DNA from: Apoda limacodes
Taxonomy: Eukaryota; Arthropoda; Insecta; Lepidoptera; Limacodidae
Assembly: GCA_946406115.1 (NCBI GenBank)
Contig: OX291558.1
Span: 19,150,205 to 19,214,204, forward strand
Reading direction: 5' to 3'
DNA: 64,000 bases
A program made the translations under genes and the position numbers. The notes beneath the pieces are model-generated. The model was given only the letters and a program-made list of their open reading frames with translations, was not told the DNA's origin and did not search any database. Within the stretch, counting starts at the first letter, position 1. Each line of letters starts with the position of its first letter. Shown piece after piece: positions 11,860 to 23,726 of this stretch.

Positions 11860-14800
11860 ATGCCTATGGCCCTTATCTAAAAATAGTCAGGCTAAAGCAT
11901 CTACTCATCAATATGCCAACTTCATGTCATTAAATTTTTTGTCACCTAGTAGGTATTAGTGAATATAACATTTTTGCTATGTTTTTATATTATCATGTTT
12001 TATAGGTATTCAAGACATTTACTGTGATTTGGTTGATGCTGATTACTATCCTTTGTAATTATATTCTTTTAATAAAACTGTGAAGTCACTTACATAGTGA
12101 TATTACAAAATTGCAACCTTGTGTATAGTATAAGAATGATGAGTTCTCTGACGACAATATATTGCCTTTACCAGCATTTCAATGTTACTTCTGACAATCA
12201 ATGACGTCAATAGCCATTGTTTTGTATCTGCTTGTAAAATCAGTAAATAAGTAATATTTGTATGTTACTAAATAATTTTACAGTCAATTGTTGTGTTCCA
12301 AAAAGGGTATAACCTAACCTATCTGTTATTTACTAAAGTGTACCGCTTCTGAGGGCACAGCAGTGCTCCCGCCAAGACAAGCCAAGCAAAGCGCAAGGGC
12401 ACTACATACCTTTTCTCAAAACGCTTCATTGTTTTTTTGAACCCTTTCTATCCTTATAACAAATCAGATAATATATGTTTCAAGTTTTTAAAAAAAATCA
12501 TCCCTCAACCCTTTAAATTAGGGGATAAAAGTTTATGTGGGGCTTCCTTCAGGTTTCAGAATTTATTATTATTATACATATATATATAATTTATTATTAT
12601 ATATAAATACATTATTATACAAATAATATTACTATACTTATGTTCTTTGTTAAAAATTAAAATGTGATGACATATATTTACAAAAGAAAACTTCTATAGG
12701 TATAGGAAATCACAATGGTGTAGGCCCCAGTTGTTGTAAGATAAAAATTGATCTACCGCTTATTAATAATAGGAAAAGATATAAAGTTGATTATGAAATT
12801 GGCACCTCTGATGTGCAAGAAATACACCCGAAAAGAGAAAAAAAAATACAAACAACTTACAAAAAGAAGTAAAATCCCAGCAGAATCATTTTCATGTAAA
12901 ATGTTGCCAAGACCAGATGATATGACTCGCAAAGTCAAAAATTTATCAGATCTGATAAAAGCAAACTTCTAACTATACACGCCCTATTATTAAGAGGGAG
13001 AAAGAAAATTTCTGTAATACTAACTATGTGCATGTAAATGTACTAAAAACTATCATACAATCTCATTTGCTTATAAGTGACTATAGTTCCAATACCTGTG
13101 CAAATTTTTAAAGCATGTGTTCTGTTTGAAATGGAAGTCATTACTACTTTAGAATCATCATTACTTTAGAAGAATGTAACAAAACATTTTTCTAAAGAAT
13201 CGAAAAAAGTTGTCAATTTATGCTAGCGGTTGGCGTGTACTAGGTTTTTTCCCCTTGTGCACCCTTTTATTTACTCTGACCAAATAATGTGAAAATATTC
13301 TAAGTCCAGTTTTTTTTCCCTTGCGCCCCCTTTTAGTTACTCTGACCGTAATGATAGCCCAATAACGTAAATGACTTGGGTCTTCACTATCACCAACTAT
13401 ACAAAATGTTTTTAAATAAAAAATATTTTTCTAAAGCCTTACCTTCGTAGGAACGTGCAATAAAATAATCTTAATCTTGTTATTTAAAGGCTTTTTACAT
13501 AAATAAATCTTTATCAGTGAAGTAAACAGATTGCAAAAAAAAAAGTAGACAGCTGATAACAGTGTTGCCAGAGTGCCTATGCAGTTATTTTTCCAACTAT
13601 TATTAGTGACTGGATTTTAGTCTTTTTCGTTATTTCTTATTTAAAAATCTTGTTCTTGTAACTGCTGGCACTTATTATGGTAATTTTTACTTCTCTGCGC
13701 CACGTCATTTTGAGTAAAAATGATTTTAATAGATGAAGATGAATCCTCTTATACCCAAATGAAATGCAGAAATCGGCGGCAATTTTTTGTATAGATTTAT
13801 CGGAAAAAAAATAGGAGGGTAAAAGTCGCACTTTGACATCTCACGAGAATTATTTTTTTGTTTTAATTTTACTAAAGCGATTATAGGTGATAAAGAATAA
13901 TTTTATTGATTGACTAGTGAGGAAGGATAATAAGAGGAGACAATAACACAATACTTGATAAATAGAATATTTTTAGTACCCCAATTTACATTGACAGTTT
14001 TGCAACCTAGCGGTAATTTTCAAACCCCTGCTTTTGTCAAAGCCAAAGCTTCAAAAGTCACGTAAACCAGTGATCGCCCGGCAAACGGCGATAATCACAA
14101 CCAAAACTTTCTGACCCTCTGACCTTGAATGATTGGTCGCCTGTCTCGTTATTTTATTTTTTTCAATATGGCAAATGTGTTTCAATATATTTTGATTTTT
14201 AACCAGCGGTTAAGAAAAGTTTATTACACTATAGAGGCGCAGATGGATTTTATAATCATTATCAAAAAATTTTTTTTGGTATTTATCAAATTTATATATG
14301 TTTTTTATTTTCTGCCTACTGCCCTCTCCACTACTAAGACAGTCTAGCGACTAAAATATGTTTCTCATACACACTTTATTACTCAATAATTTACATTTTT
14401 TTTAAACCGTCAACCGTTGTGTTTATAGGCGGATGCGGAGAAAGTCTTTTGTAATTTGCGACAGAATGCGTCCGACAAACACAGCATATGACCATTTTAC
14501 GATTACTTTTGAAGTTAGTTGACACCTACGCGATGGTTTAAGCGTACCTTAACGCAACCGGTATACTGCAATATAAAAATATATAAAATAACCCCTTAAA
14601 AAGATAAAATATTTTTTGATGTAAAACATCTATTGGCGCGCCTTGGCAGTAAAATCTGACTGTATGCATGACGCTCTCTCATGCCATCATCGCCGTCGCT
14701 CTCGACGTCCGCATACTAGGCACTCCGTTGCTTCTCTGTATGAGCTGTTTACTATATCTATCATGCTGGGGGCTAATTTTTGCAATTAGCAAAAGTAATT

Positions 14801-15058
14801 AGCAAAAACATTAGCCCTAAACTGGGTAATTTATTCTCATAGCCACGTTACGATTATCTACTCTTTTACCACGAACAAAATAACTACTGATTCTTGTTTA
14901 GAGCCTTTTTATTTGAATGTATGAAATGTGGTAAGTATTAGCGTCCGAATTAAAATGTAAAGTATTTTAGTCCTCTTTTGGAAGCATTACATTTATACAG
15001 TAAAAATGTTTTTACTTTCAGTTTACTAAACTTTTCTTTTTTGTATTGACTATTAATA
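11860..15058. other. Intergenic DNA upstream of ETHE1
   Basis: This should contain the ETHE1 promoter, at its left edge. At 12340-12420 a compact block (GGGCACAGCAGTGCTCCCGC, then CAAGCCAAGCAAAGCGCAAG) looks like part of a dispersed lepidopteran repeat. A 74-codon ORF at 12748-12972 (plus, Lys-rich) is of unknown worth. Two copies of a CCCTTG-C-CCC..TTACTCTGAC motif lie at 13245-13280 and 13311-13347. The rest is AT-rich. Confidence 0.4.
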
Positions 15059-16110
15059 TCTATACTAATATTATAAAGCTGAAGAGTTTGTTTGTTTGAA
15101 CGCGCTAATCTTAGGAACTACTGGTCCGATTTAAGAAATGATTTTAGTATTAGATAGCCCATTTATTGAGGAAGGCTATAGGCTATATATCATTACGCTA
15201 AGATCAATAGGAGCGGAGAACCGATGAAGAATGTTTTAAAATCGGGTTTTATTTTCCTTTTGAGAGCTTCCACTGCGTGCGCTGCGTAAACGGTTAGAGT
15301 TTCGCAAAAATCATATATCACAGAATTGTGTCTCTTCTACAGAAAAGTCCGCGACAGAATATGTCTATCTTTTAAGGTTGGCTCACTATAACCTTTTTTA
15401 TGCTAACCAACTTTGTTCCAAAATAATGCATTGTTTGCGAATGTGTTTTTATTAACATGATATTAATCCTTATCCAAATAAATACGTTATTAATCACAAG
15501 TATTTAATTTAAAACAAAATTGCCCTTTACATCATTCGATTTCAATGAATATCTTAGGAGATATCGCAGTTTTAAAATAAAATCGCAGCAAAAATAATAA
15601 TCAAGTACTGCGCGCGCATTTATGATGTGCAAGGCCGGCGGGCAGTCATGAGGGGGAAGGGCGGTACGTATTATTTAAAAATATTTTCCCCTTCTACGTA
15701 AACAAAGTCGCGGGTTAAAGTTAGCGTTACTCGGAAATAACTATGACTGACTGAATGACTGACTGATCTATCAATGTACAGCTCCAACCACTGAACGGAT
15801 CAAGCTGAAATTTAGCACACATATAGCTATTATGATGCGCTAAGAAAGGATTTTCCAGAACTCTCCCCCTGAACGGGGTTTCAAAGGTTGTATGGAGCAC
15901 CAAAATCGCGAGGTTAATCCATTAGTTAATTAATTTATAGTAGTTAATTATTTATTATTCTTGAGAAAGAGAGAGGGAGAGAGAGACAGAGGGTAAGAGA
16001 GAGAGAGAACGTCGTGTGAGTAGGTTTTTTTCTATAACTGAGGAATTGCCGTAAGAATCCCACGCCGATAACCAAATTTAGGGCAGGCGAAGCCGTCTGG
16101 CAAAATCTAG
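15059..16110 (+). mobile_element. Non-autonomous Helitron, complete ends
   Basis: The element begins TCTATACTAATATTATAAAG and ends GCCGTCTGGCAAAATCTAG. It sits between A (15058) and T (16111), as expected for Helitron insertion. The 5' part has the known GTTTGTTTGAACGCGCTAAT and GGAACTACTGGTCCGATTT sequences. It is 1052 bp with no helicase gene, hence non-autonomous. A GA-rich microsatellite lies inside at 15962-16010. Confidence 0.88.
15962..16010. repeat. GA-rich microsatellite
   Basis: Imperfect (GA)n run of about 49 bp inside the Helitron, interrupted by GG and ACAG. Confidence 0.85.
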
Positions 16111-16344
16111 TTAAATTATATTTTTCATGTTTCGGTTATAATATTATTTATTTGTTTATGCTGAAGCACTTACGATAAACTTGATTTTTATAATTTTTTA
16201 CGAAGTATAATAATTTTATACACTCTTAATTTACCAAAGGTGAAAGAAGAATAACAAAATCTCGAATACGCCAAACTTAATTGAAATAAGTCATCCTCAT
16301 GATGGACACGTTGGGGAAAAGAATTAAAGAAAATGCTAAATCAA

Positions 16345-16620
16345 AATAAATAAATAAATATATATTTTTGGACATTACACTCAGCGCCGTCTGGCCCCAA
16401 AGTAAGCAGAGCTTGTGTTACTGGTACCAGACAACGGATACAGATACATATAAATTACTTTTTTTTTGTAAATACATACATATTATGCATAAATACACCC
16501 AGACTCAAAACAAACACAAATGTTATTTATCACATAAATGTTTGTCCAATGCGGGAATCGAACCTACACTCTCTGCGCAGCAGTCGTCAACCCTATCAAC
16601 TAGGCTGCGAGGGAGTCAAA
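16345..16620 (-). repeat. tRNA-derived SINE, near full length
   Basis: Read on the minus strand from 16620, the head resembles a tRNA with an A-box-like GCCTAGTTGATAGGG and an intact B box (GGTTCGATTCCC, 16552-16563). The body includes TTGAGTCTGGGTGTATTTAT and AACACAAGCTCTGCTTACTT, and the tail is a repeat of TATTTA units near 16345-16365. The acceptor and anticodon stems do not fold, so it is not a functional tRNA gene. Confidence 0.8.
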
Positions 16621-16825
16621 TGAGGTTAAAGTAAATCGAATAATAAAAAAAGAAGTCTCTACCTAACCCTACAGTACACAGCTATGGTGTTATAAATGTT
16701 CGTTTGCGACGGGTATGATATTATTTTATTTCTTATACTCAAAACATCAAAAAAAAAACACGAAAACTGGAAGAAATTATTGGCTTAGTTATGGCAGCAC
16801 TGAACATTTCGATTTTCTATGGCCC

Positions 16826-16910
16826 AAAGAGAATATAATTACTACTGAACGTAGTGTATTATTTCCTTTTGGTATAATTATAATACTCTTTGTGTATTAT
16901 ATTCTCTTTG
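16826..16910. repeat. Inverted repeat, perfect 15-bp arms
   Basis: CAAAGAGAATATAAT near 16826 is matched by its exact complement ATTATATTCTCTTTG near 16895. CGTAGTG and CACTACG lie just inside and outside the arms. This could be a small foldback element, but no target duplication is clear. Confidence 0.55.
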
Positions 16911-17408
16911 ATCACTACGTTTTACTACGGCCCTGAATGCTCTTTATTACTCTACACTAGATTTACAGAAAAATGGTTATACAAAGAGTTTATGAGATTT
17001 TTTTGTAGTATTGAATTTCCGAATGTTGATTTTTATCATTAAACTAAACTTGAAACTGTTTAAGGGTATTTTTTTGCAAATTCTGGCAGTTACTCCGAAA
17101 AAATTCAGCTTCGTTGACACAAAAAAAAATATTGCTTGCCTACAAAAAATGTCAAAAAATAAATTAAGCTATAATTTTATTTTTGTTTAAAAAAACAAAA
17201 TCAAGCATAAAATAATAACAAAAAAAGGGGGAAACTCACAATTTTTGTATGAATCTACATACATACATATTCTAATGTTATTTAGGACGTACCACTGTCA
17301 AGAGGTAAGTAGAATACCTACCTACACTGCCCAATATCATAGATCTTTGATAAAGACAAGGTATAAGAGCATTTTATCACGTTTGGCTAATGGTTAAAGA
17401 CACTGACG

Positions 17409-17642
17409 CAGGGGCGGATCCAGCAGGGGGCGATCGGGGCGATGGCCTAAGGACGGCCGAGAAAGAAATAATTTTGTAACATTTTTTTAAATATAAATAT
17501 ATACTTGGGGTTACTTGGGTTTGTATAACTGCACGAGCTGGGTTGATTGGGTAACTTATGTTTGCAGATTCAAAGTTCAAAAAATACCTTCATATCTTAT
17601 AATCGCCTCCCCCCCTTAACTTTTGTTCTGGATCCGCCCTTG
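17409..17642. mobile_element. hAT-type non-autonomous element (234 bp)
   Basis: Terminal inverted repeats CAGGGGCGGATCCAG and CTGGATCCGCCCTTG match at 14 of 15 bases and have the CAGGGGCGGATCCAG form known for hAT elements. They are flanked by 8-bp direct repeats with one difference: CACTGACG (17401-17408) and CAATGACG (17643-17650). The interior has no transposase. Confidence 0.85.
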
Positions 17643-18309
17643 CAATGACGACATGTGACATTATCATTTAGAATAATACAGACGATGTCGTTTGCTTATT
17701 AGTATTATTACTTATATTCAAAGATGACTTATCATCTTCGCTTATATTTATTAGCACCAACACATACATAAGCCTTACAAAATATCTGAAAGTAATAGAC
17801 CAGACAATTCTTTGTGTAACATCGTCGTGCACCCGGGTAAACCCTGTTTTGGAATTACCTATACCCATACCCGGTTTTAGAGTAAAAAGGATGAAACCGC
17901 TTCGGAATGTACTGATTAAGTAAATAAAAGTTTTATTGGAGTAGTACTTATTAATAAAATTGTTATTTTTTTATAACACGCAGTTAAAAAGTAAACTACA
18001 GTCGCGCGTTGGTGCTGACACGCACAATTTTTACTAATGATTTTATTTAAAGCTTGAATCAAATTATTAATACCTAGTTGATTCCCTGCGCAATTTTACT
18101 TTTCCTGTTCCATACAAACTTTCACATCTTACTTAAAATCCGTACGTTATTAAGTAATAGAACTCGTAATAAAAACTTTTTCACATAGAACACAGTTTTT
18201 TATTTGGCTACCTAATTTCGTAAACCGAAACTGCTAGATACCTTAGAGGATATTTTTTTTCAAAAATGCTGTAACACGTTTATTGTAGAATAGAGTCCTA
18301 CGAAAATAT

Positions 18310-18409
18310 AGGAATTTTAGTATTCCCTATTTATATGTATATATATACATATATAGAATTTTAGTATTCCCTATTTATATGTATTTATATACATATATAT
18401 ATGTAGAAA
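18310..18409. repeat. Two-copy tandem repeat, about 50 bp
   Basis: GGAATTTTAGTATTCCCTAT followed by TTATATGTAT and an alternating TA run occurs twice head to tail. The AT-rich ends are palindromic. Confidence 0.7.
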
Positions 18410-18939
18410 ATGTATCCCCTATATTGTATTCAATACCCAAGAATTAACTGATTTTTATAAAAACTTCCAACCTCTTGGCAATGATCCTTTCTTATTGGAA
18501 CTCCTAGAGCTAGGTTGCGATATTCGCTCCACATCCGGCGGACGGCAAGCCTTTTTGCCACCTTGTAAAAACTCTTAGAACCCCAATTCCATCCATTTAA
18601 CTAGACCCAACGGTTTAGGCGGTTCGTTTAATGTTTAATTGCGTCAGTCAGACAGTCAGTTTCTTTGTTTAAGATGATCTTTCCAATAAGATTTTAAAGA
18701 CTACGTGGCTAATCTAACTCCCTTTGCCTTCTCTTCTTCATTCCACTCTTATCACTCTTTTAGCACCACAGTATAGTAATAGGGTTGCAGTTACTGCGTG
18801 CAGTGTCCATATGTTAAAATACAGTATGTCTGTGTTTGTAGTTTGTTGTATTTCTATCGCAATCGTCATTAAATGTAAAACTATCTGCTATCTCTGTCTA
18901 ACATTAGGGTTCTGCCTGTCACGTCATTGACCTCTTTGA

Positions 18940-19015
18940 GCCCCACTACGCGCATTCGAGTCGATACGACACCTCACTCTCGTGTGTGCGCCGCGCTGCC
19001 GCGCGTGCATTTTCT
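18940..19015. promoter_or_regulatory. CpG-rich island, possible promoter or first exon
   Basis: A short stretch dense in CpG (CGCGCATTCGAGTCGATACG, then CGCCGCGCTGCCGCGCGTGC) stands out in AT-rich DNA. TBCEL needs an upstream non-coding exon, because an acceptor abuts its start codon, and this is one candidate site about 8.6 kb upstream. The support is composition only. Confidence 0.2.
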
Positions 19016-20277
19016 CGATGTAAACATTTTGTTTAATTGTCTTTCAGTGTGTTTACAAGATCGTGTTAGTTCTTATGTGACGCATTTGTGAAAGTGCAAT
19101 CATATGGTTATTTTATGGATTTTTTTTCTAAAAACTATATTGTATCGTCTCGACACTTAAAACAAAATCCCTTGTTGTCGAAACAGTGTTGTTAATCTAA
19201 GGTCACTTATTAACTTAATATCAGGTGACTGCGTAAATAACGTAAGAATTTTTTATTTTGGAATTTTACGACTCTACTTAGTACTGCAGTTTTACCCTTG
19301 GTAAGCACATAATAGTTTACGTAGTTAAAAAAACATAACTAAACCTATTATTGCCAATAAAGTCGTTACAAAATTCACCTACATGCACCCAAATGAGGAC
19401 GACGGGTTTTAATAATAAACCATTTGTTAGTTTAACACCTACCTAGTCGAATTGTAGACATTGCAAAGTGCATTGCCTTTTAGAGCAATTTCCTTAGTTT
19501 ACATTACTGTTGCAATGCAAGCATCTTAGAACTGTACGATAAATTTATTTGTAGAATAATAGAGCTGTGCAGTAGAAAGGTAAAGTTCTAAACAAAGGAG
19601 GTGCGCTGGTTTAATTTGAATAACATGGTCTTGAAAATGGCAAAAGCAAGCAAAATGCAAAGGGAATACTACTTACGTATAAATATTAAGTATAAATAGT
19701 AGTATTTATAAAAATTTAGCATGCTGAACGTCAAAACGCCATTATTTTCGATCCCTTTCTTTAAATTACCAAGGTTCCTTTACACAATATTTATCAGGGA
19801 TTCTTTTTTTTACCGTGGGTTAAATAAAATTGACATAATAAGTACGCCGCGTTACAATTTAATATAATTTAAAAATAAAAACTCATTTTAGCACCAACTA
19901 ACCGTTATGTCTAAGCGCATCTGATATTTGCAGCGGCGCTATTATTGTTTCGCGTCACTTTTTGACAGTTCCGTGTGTGTATATATGTTTGAGTATTTTA
20001 TTTTGATTTTTTTATAGATAATAACAAAGATATAGAGTTCATAATAAAAAAAACGTTATTACTATTTTTTCTCAAAGGAGTCACTTGTCACAGGCGTGCC
20101 TTCACTATGAATATATATATACCTATTATATCTATGATTAATTACCTACCTACCACAGCTCGTTTTCATCTCTCTTTAGATGACCGATAACATACCATAC
20201 CATCTCGCATTAAAACGGCCTTGGTTCTCGATTACCTAAGATTAATTTAGTGGAAAACTTGAAATAACTTATTACAA

Positions 20278-20460
20278 ATGTCTGAAAATCGAATCCGAGA
20301 TCTTGAAGCTAATTGTGAAAAAGTCGTTTCACCACTCGAAAAGGCAAGATGTGCTTTCATATATTTTGCCCCTGAAAAAGCGAGACCCGAGGACTCCGGA
20401 CTTTTTCGCGATAAGCTTCAAGATTTCGGATGCGATTTTCAGTCATTCGTAAAAAGTTAA
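20278..20460 (+). CDS. Orphan 60-codon ORF
   Basis: The ORF starts with an ATG in good insect context (TTACAAATG), with an in-frame stop 18 bases upstream. It encodes MSENRIRDLEANCEKVVSPL, then a segment with three further Cys or aromatic-rich patches, and ends QSFVKS. It is charged, balanced in composition and unlike the AT-rich noise ORFs nearby. There is no signal peptide or membrane segment. I do not recognise a family. The TAA stop is the first three bases of a 47-bp tandem unit. It could be a small gene, an exon or a retrotransposon scrap. Confidence 0.35.
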   Translation: MSENRIRDLEANCEKVVSPLEKARCAFIYFAPEKARPEDSGLFRDKLQDFGCDFQSFVKS

Positions 20461-20598
20461 TACAAGTTCTGTAACGTACTCCGTTACAGTTACCTACGTG
20501 TTTCTAATACAAGTTCTGTAACGTACTCCGTTACAGTTACCTACGTGTTTCTAATACAAGTTCTGTAACGTACTCCGTTACAGTTACCTATGTGTTTC
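20458..20598. repeat. Tandem repeat, 3 x 47 bp, with hairpin in each unit
   Basis: Three consecutive 47-bp units are almost identical (one C/T difference in the third). Each contains CTGTAACG-TACTC-CGTTACAG, a perfect 8-bp stem with a 5-base loop. The first unit begins with the stop codon of the orphan ORF. Confidence 0.95.
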
Positions 20599-20681
20599 TA
20601 ATGTTGGTCTTCAGGTACATCAATGTACTCAGTCAGATTACTCTATAGAATATGAGATATTCTAATTATTCTTTTACTAAG

Positions 20682-20962
20682 GTGACAAACAAGCTAACGG
20701 CCCGCCTGATGGTAAGCGTTCGCCGCAGCCTATGGATGTTTGCAACACCAAGAGCAAGGCAACATGCGCGCGTTGTCGACCCTTCATAAATCTAATAACT
20801 TCTTTCTTGAAGAATCCCATATTGTAGTCCTTAGAGTAAACCTTGGCAGGAGTTCATTCCACAACCTAAGCGGGAGGACGTTTCTCCGAAACCGCACTGT
20901 AATCATTTAAGTAGGTTCTAACAAAGGTGTGAGCATGAATTCCCTGCCGATGGAGAGCGGAA
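20682..20962 (-). mobile_element. Non-LTR retrotransposon, 3'-end fragment
   Basis: Reversed copy of the last about 290 bp of the family at 36298-38729, from the 3' end (complement of CAGGCGGGCC..TTTGTCACCTT) into the codons for HRTARHRQG. Several indels break the frame. Confidence 0.85.
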
Positions 20963-23219
20963 TACGTACTTGTTAATGAAATACCTGATATTTCAAAATA
21001 TAAAAAAAAAAATTGGTGGCATTAGAGCCATCCTAATCCTAATTGATCAGAGGAGGAACTTTTAATCAGAGGATCTAGAATTTGAGACCTGCAAGGTTAA
21101 CTTAATTACGGATAACTCCAATTTAAAGAAATCCTCGTATAAGATTCAAGACATAAGATTATTTGAAAAAACCGACTGTTCTGTTTTGGAATTCTTTGAA
21201 TCTCAGTGCTATCTTCATTCTATAGGATTTAACAATCAAGTAAACAAAGGATCGTTCATACCTAATCATATTAGTCATTTGCTTGCTCGTAAATTAACTG
21301 CGTGACCAGACAGACACGTCCTACAGTCGTCGTCGTCAGTCCAAACTACGCAGTTATCTGCGATAGGATTCGCAATTCACAACACGATAAAGCGTCGTGT
21401 TTGGTCCAATGTGAAGGACACGCTAACAATTTGGACGACATTTGCACAAATTAAACAACTCAGTGTTGGTTTGCGGCAATGACGGACGAGTAACACCAAT
21501 ATGTACTTGCTTATCCAGTTTTTGTGCTTCATAGTCCATATTGAACAGGGCGTGTAAAAAACGTAATACGTACACGCAATATTTAGGGTGCCTTATTATG
21601 AGCATTGGTTACGGATAGTTTGTTAGTTGGACTTATGTTATCCGCACTTAGCTTCATAATGTGCATGGGTGACTGATTCACAGGTCATTGGTTACTTATA
21701 CCACTTCAGCTCTGTCCAGAAATCCAAGAGGCATCTAATATTAATTAGCACCTCTCCAATGGTTTGTGGATTCTGAAGGCTGCCCCGTAGGCAAAATGTG
21801 AAGTTTACCGCTCTTTAAAAAATCGATTCCACTGCCTTGTTTCAAGTCTTAAAGTTATAAAAAATAACATATCTTTATGCACTCTTATAGAATAAAGTTA
21901 CTGTATAAGATATCTACACAGGGGACTCTCGGTAACCCGATGTTAAAAAAATGTTTGTTTAGCGATCAGATGCCAACTATGTAACGTTGTTTTTCCTACT
22001 GAGTTGTAATAGTTTGTGCGACAGGTTTACCTCCAGTGATACTTGTCGTCTTGACTGCAATATTAAAGAGTTGTTGATTTAAAGATTTAAAAAAAATCTA
22101 TATAGGTTGTTACAAATTTATAATGTCAATGCCATCAATTTCCTATAGAATGTGACTGGTTTTTCGCTGACAGTAAAGATCTTAAAAACACTAAAATGTT
22201 TTAACAAATTAAATAAACAATGTTGTAACGTTCAAAAATAAACCGTAAATTTATTTTGTGTAAACTATACTAATTTTAATTATTTTAATCAAACAAAGAA
22301 AAGATCTTTACTAAATATAAAATGTACGACAATAAATAGAAACACAAATACTATGTATATTCAGACAATGAAATTTTACATTCCTGAGATCTTTGTGTGA
22401 GAGAGTTTGAACTTTACTTAGTCTCCACTTAGTCTGTAGGTAGGTATATGATCACGAGCGAACGTCTAGACCAACCGAGTGGTTTTAGTTCGGTGCCCTT
22501 TTCTGTCGCGACTGGCGAACATGATCGAAAGGCAAACTATACAATAAACTTGGTTTTCACGCGGCTTCGCTCGTGCAAAAAAGGGTAACGCTGCTGTAAG
22601 ATTTCTACGGTAACTTCTTGATTAACGGAGATAAAGAGTATTTCATGTTATTTCCAGCTTAAAGGTCAAAATACTTTTTGAGGCCTATAAAAACGTTCCT
22701 TGTACATTTTAACGCATATTTTTTTACTTATTCGAATAATCTTTAAAAAAATATTATTTTCTAATTCAGAATGAAATACGCATACCCAAATGATGACTTT
22801 TATCGAAATATTTGGGCTCAAAATAAAATAAAAAACTACTGTTTGGTAACATTTGAGATGTCATGGCGACTAGTAACACAGCGGTAATGAAAGTACCAAA
22901 TGAGACTTTTTTGTGCCGAAAAACCTAGAAGGGTGGGGAATTCATAATAAACATTAAGGCCCGGTTGAGAACAAACGTCAACCTACTAGGAAAATATTAC
23001 GAGACATCAACAATTTTTTAAAAGTATTTATAAATTTTAATCTCCATTTTAAAAAGTATTTTGGCCCAAAAATCAAGTCACTCCGTTGTTTTGTCGCGAC
23101 CGTCAACATTCCATTTTTAATCCCGAAACATCTGTTAAGATAGAGAATCCACGTACTTACCAATTTTCAAGCGCCTTTGCGCATCATTGTTAGATTTTGG
23201 TCATCGGCGTAGGATGCTT
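20963..23219. other. Intergenic DNA, nothing recognised
   Basis: AT-rich to mixed composition, without an exon or repeat that I can name. The minus-strand ORFs at 21423-21605 and 22978-23163 are short and unsupported. Confidence 0.5.
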
Positions 23220-23408
23220 ACGGCAACACGGGAGCTATTAAATTTTCCGGGATGAAAAATAGACTATGTCCTTCCTCGGGACTAAAACTATCTCCATACC
23301 AATTTCCATTTTAATCGATTCAGCAATTTCCGATCCATCTAGTGGGTGAAGCGTGATTGAGCAACAAACAAACAAATACGTAAACTTTCGCATTTATAAT
23401 ATCAATAG
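23220..23408 (-). mobile_element. Helitron fragment, 5' part
   Basis: The segment reads, reversed, from a CTTTCGCATTTATAATATCA-type terminus through the GATTCAGCAATTTCCGATCC and GGGATGAAAAATAGACTATG blocks of the Helitron family in this window. The 3' part is absent. Confidence 0.6.
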
Positions 23409-23424
23409 AATAGCTGGTAATTAA

Positions 23425-23726
23425 TGGATTTTGCTAGCGGCTCGACCCGCCCTTCATTTGGTTTTCGGCGTGGAACTCCTTAATTATACTAATGAAGTTT
23501 GCTATAGCTAGCTTTAGTTCGTTTAAGCTCGGTTATGGTTATTCCCGCGGGAACTTTTGAAATTTTCGGGATTAAAACTATCCGATGTCCTTTCCCGGGA
23601 CTCAAACTATCTTTATACCAAATTTCATCTAAAACGATTCAGCGGTTTAAGCGTGAAGAGGTAACAGACAGACAGACTGACAGAGTTACTTGCGCATGTA
23701 TAATATTAGTATGGATTTTATGTTAA
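23425..23726 (-). mobile_element. Non-autonomous Helitron, about 300 bp
   Basis: Reversed copy of the short Helitron family. The right edge is the 5' end (complement of ATCCATACTAATATTATACA) and the left edge is the decayed 3' end (complement of GAGCCGCTAGCAAAATCC). Inside are the CAGACAGACTGACAGAGTTA and GGGACTCAAACTATCT blocks shared with the copies at 25533, 26213, 39798, 46575 and 51868. Confidence 0.75.

Noticed and set aside
12748..12972. 74-codon Lys-rich plus-strand ORF
   Set aside because: A-rich DNA readily gives Lys codons; no start context or family support. Kept only as a note in the intergenic entry.
16540..16620. tRNA gene on the minus strand
   Set aside because: A B box is present, but no acceptor or anticodon stem pairs; it is the head of a SINE.
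20458..20598. CRISPR-like array
   Set aside because: The units are head-to-tail without spacers, in a eukaryotic genome; it is a tandem repeat.
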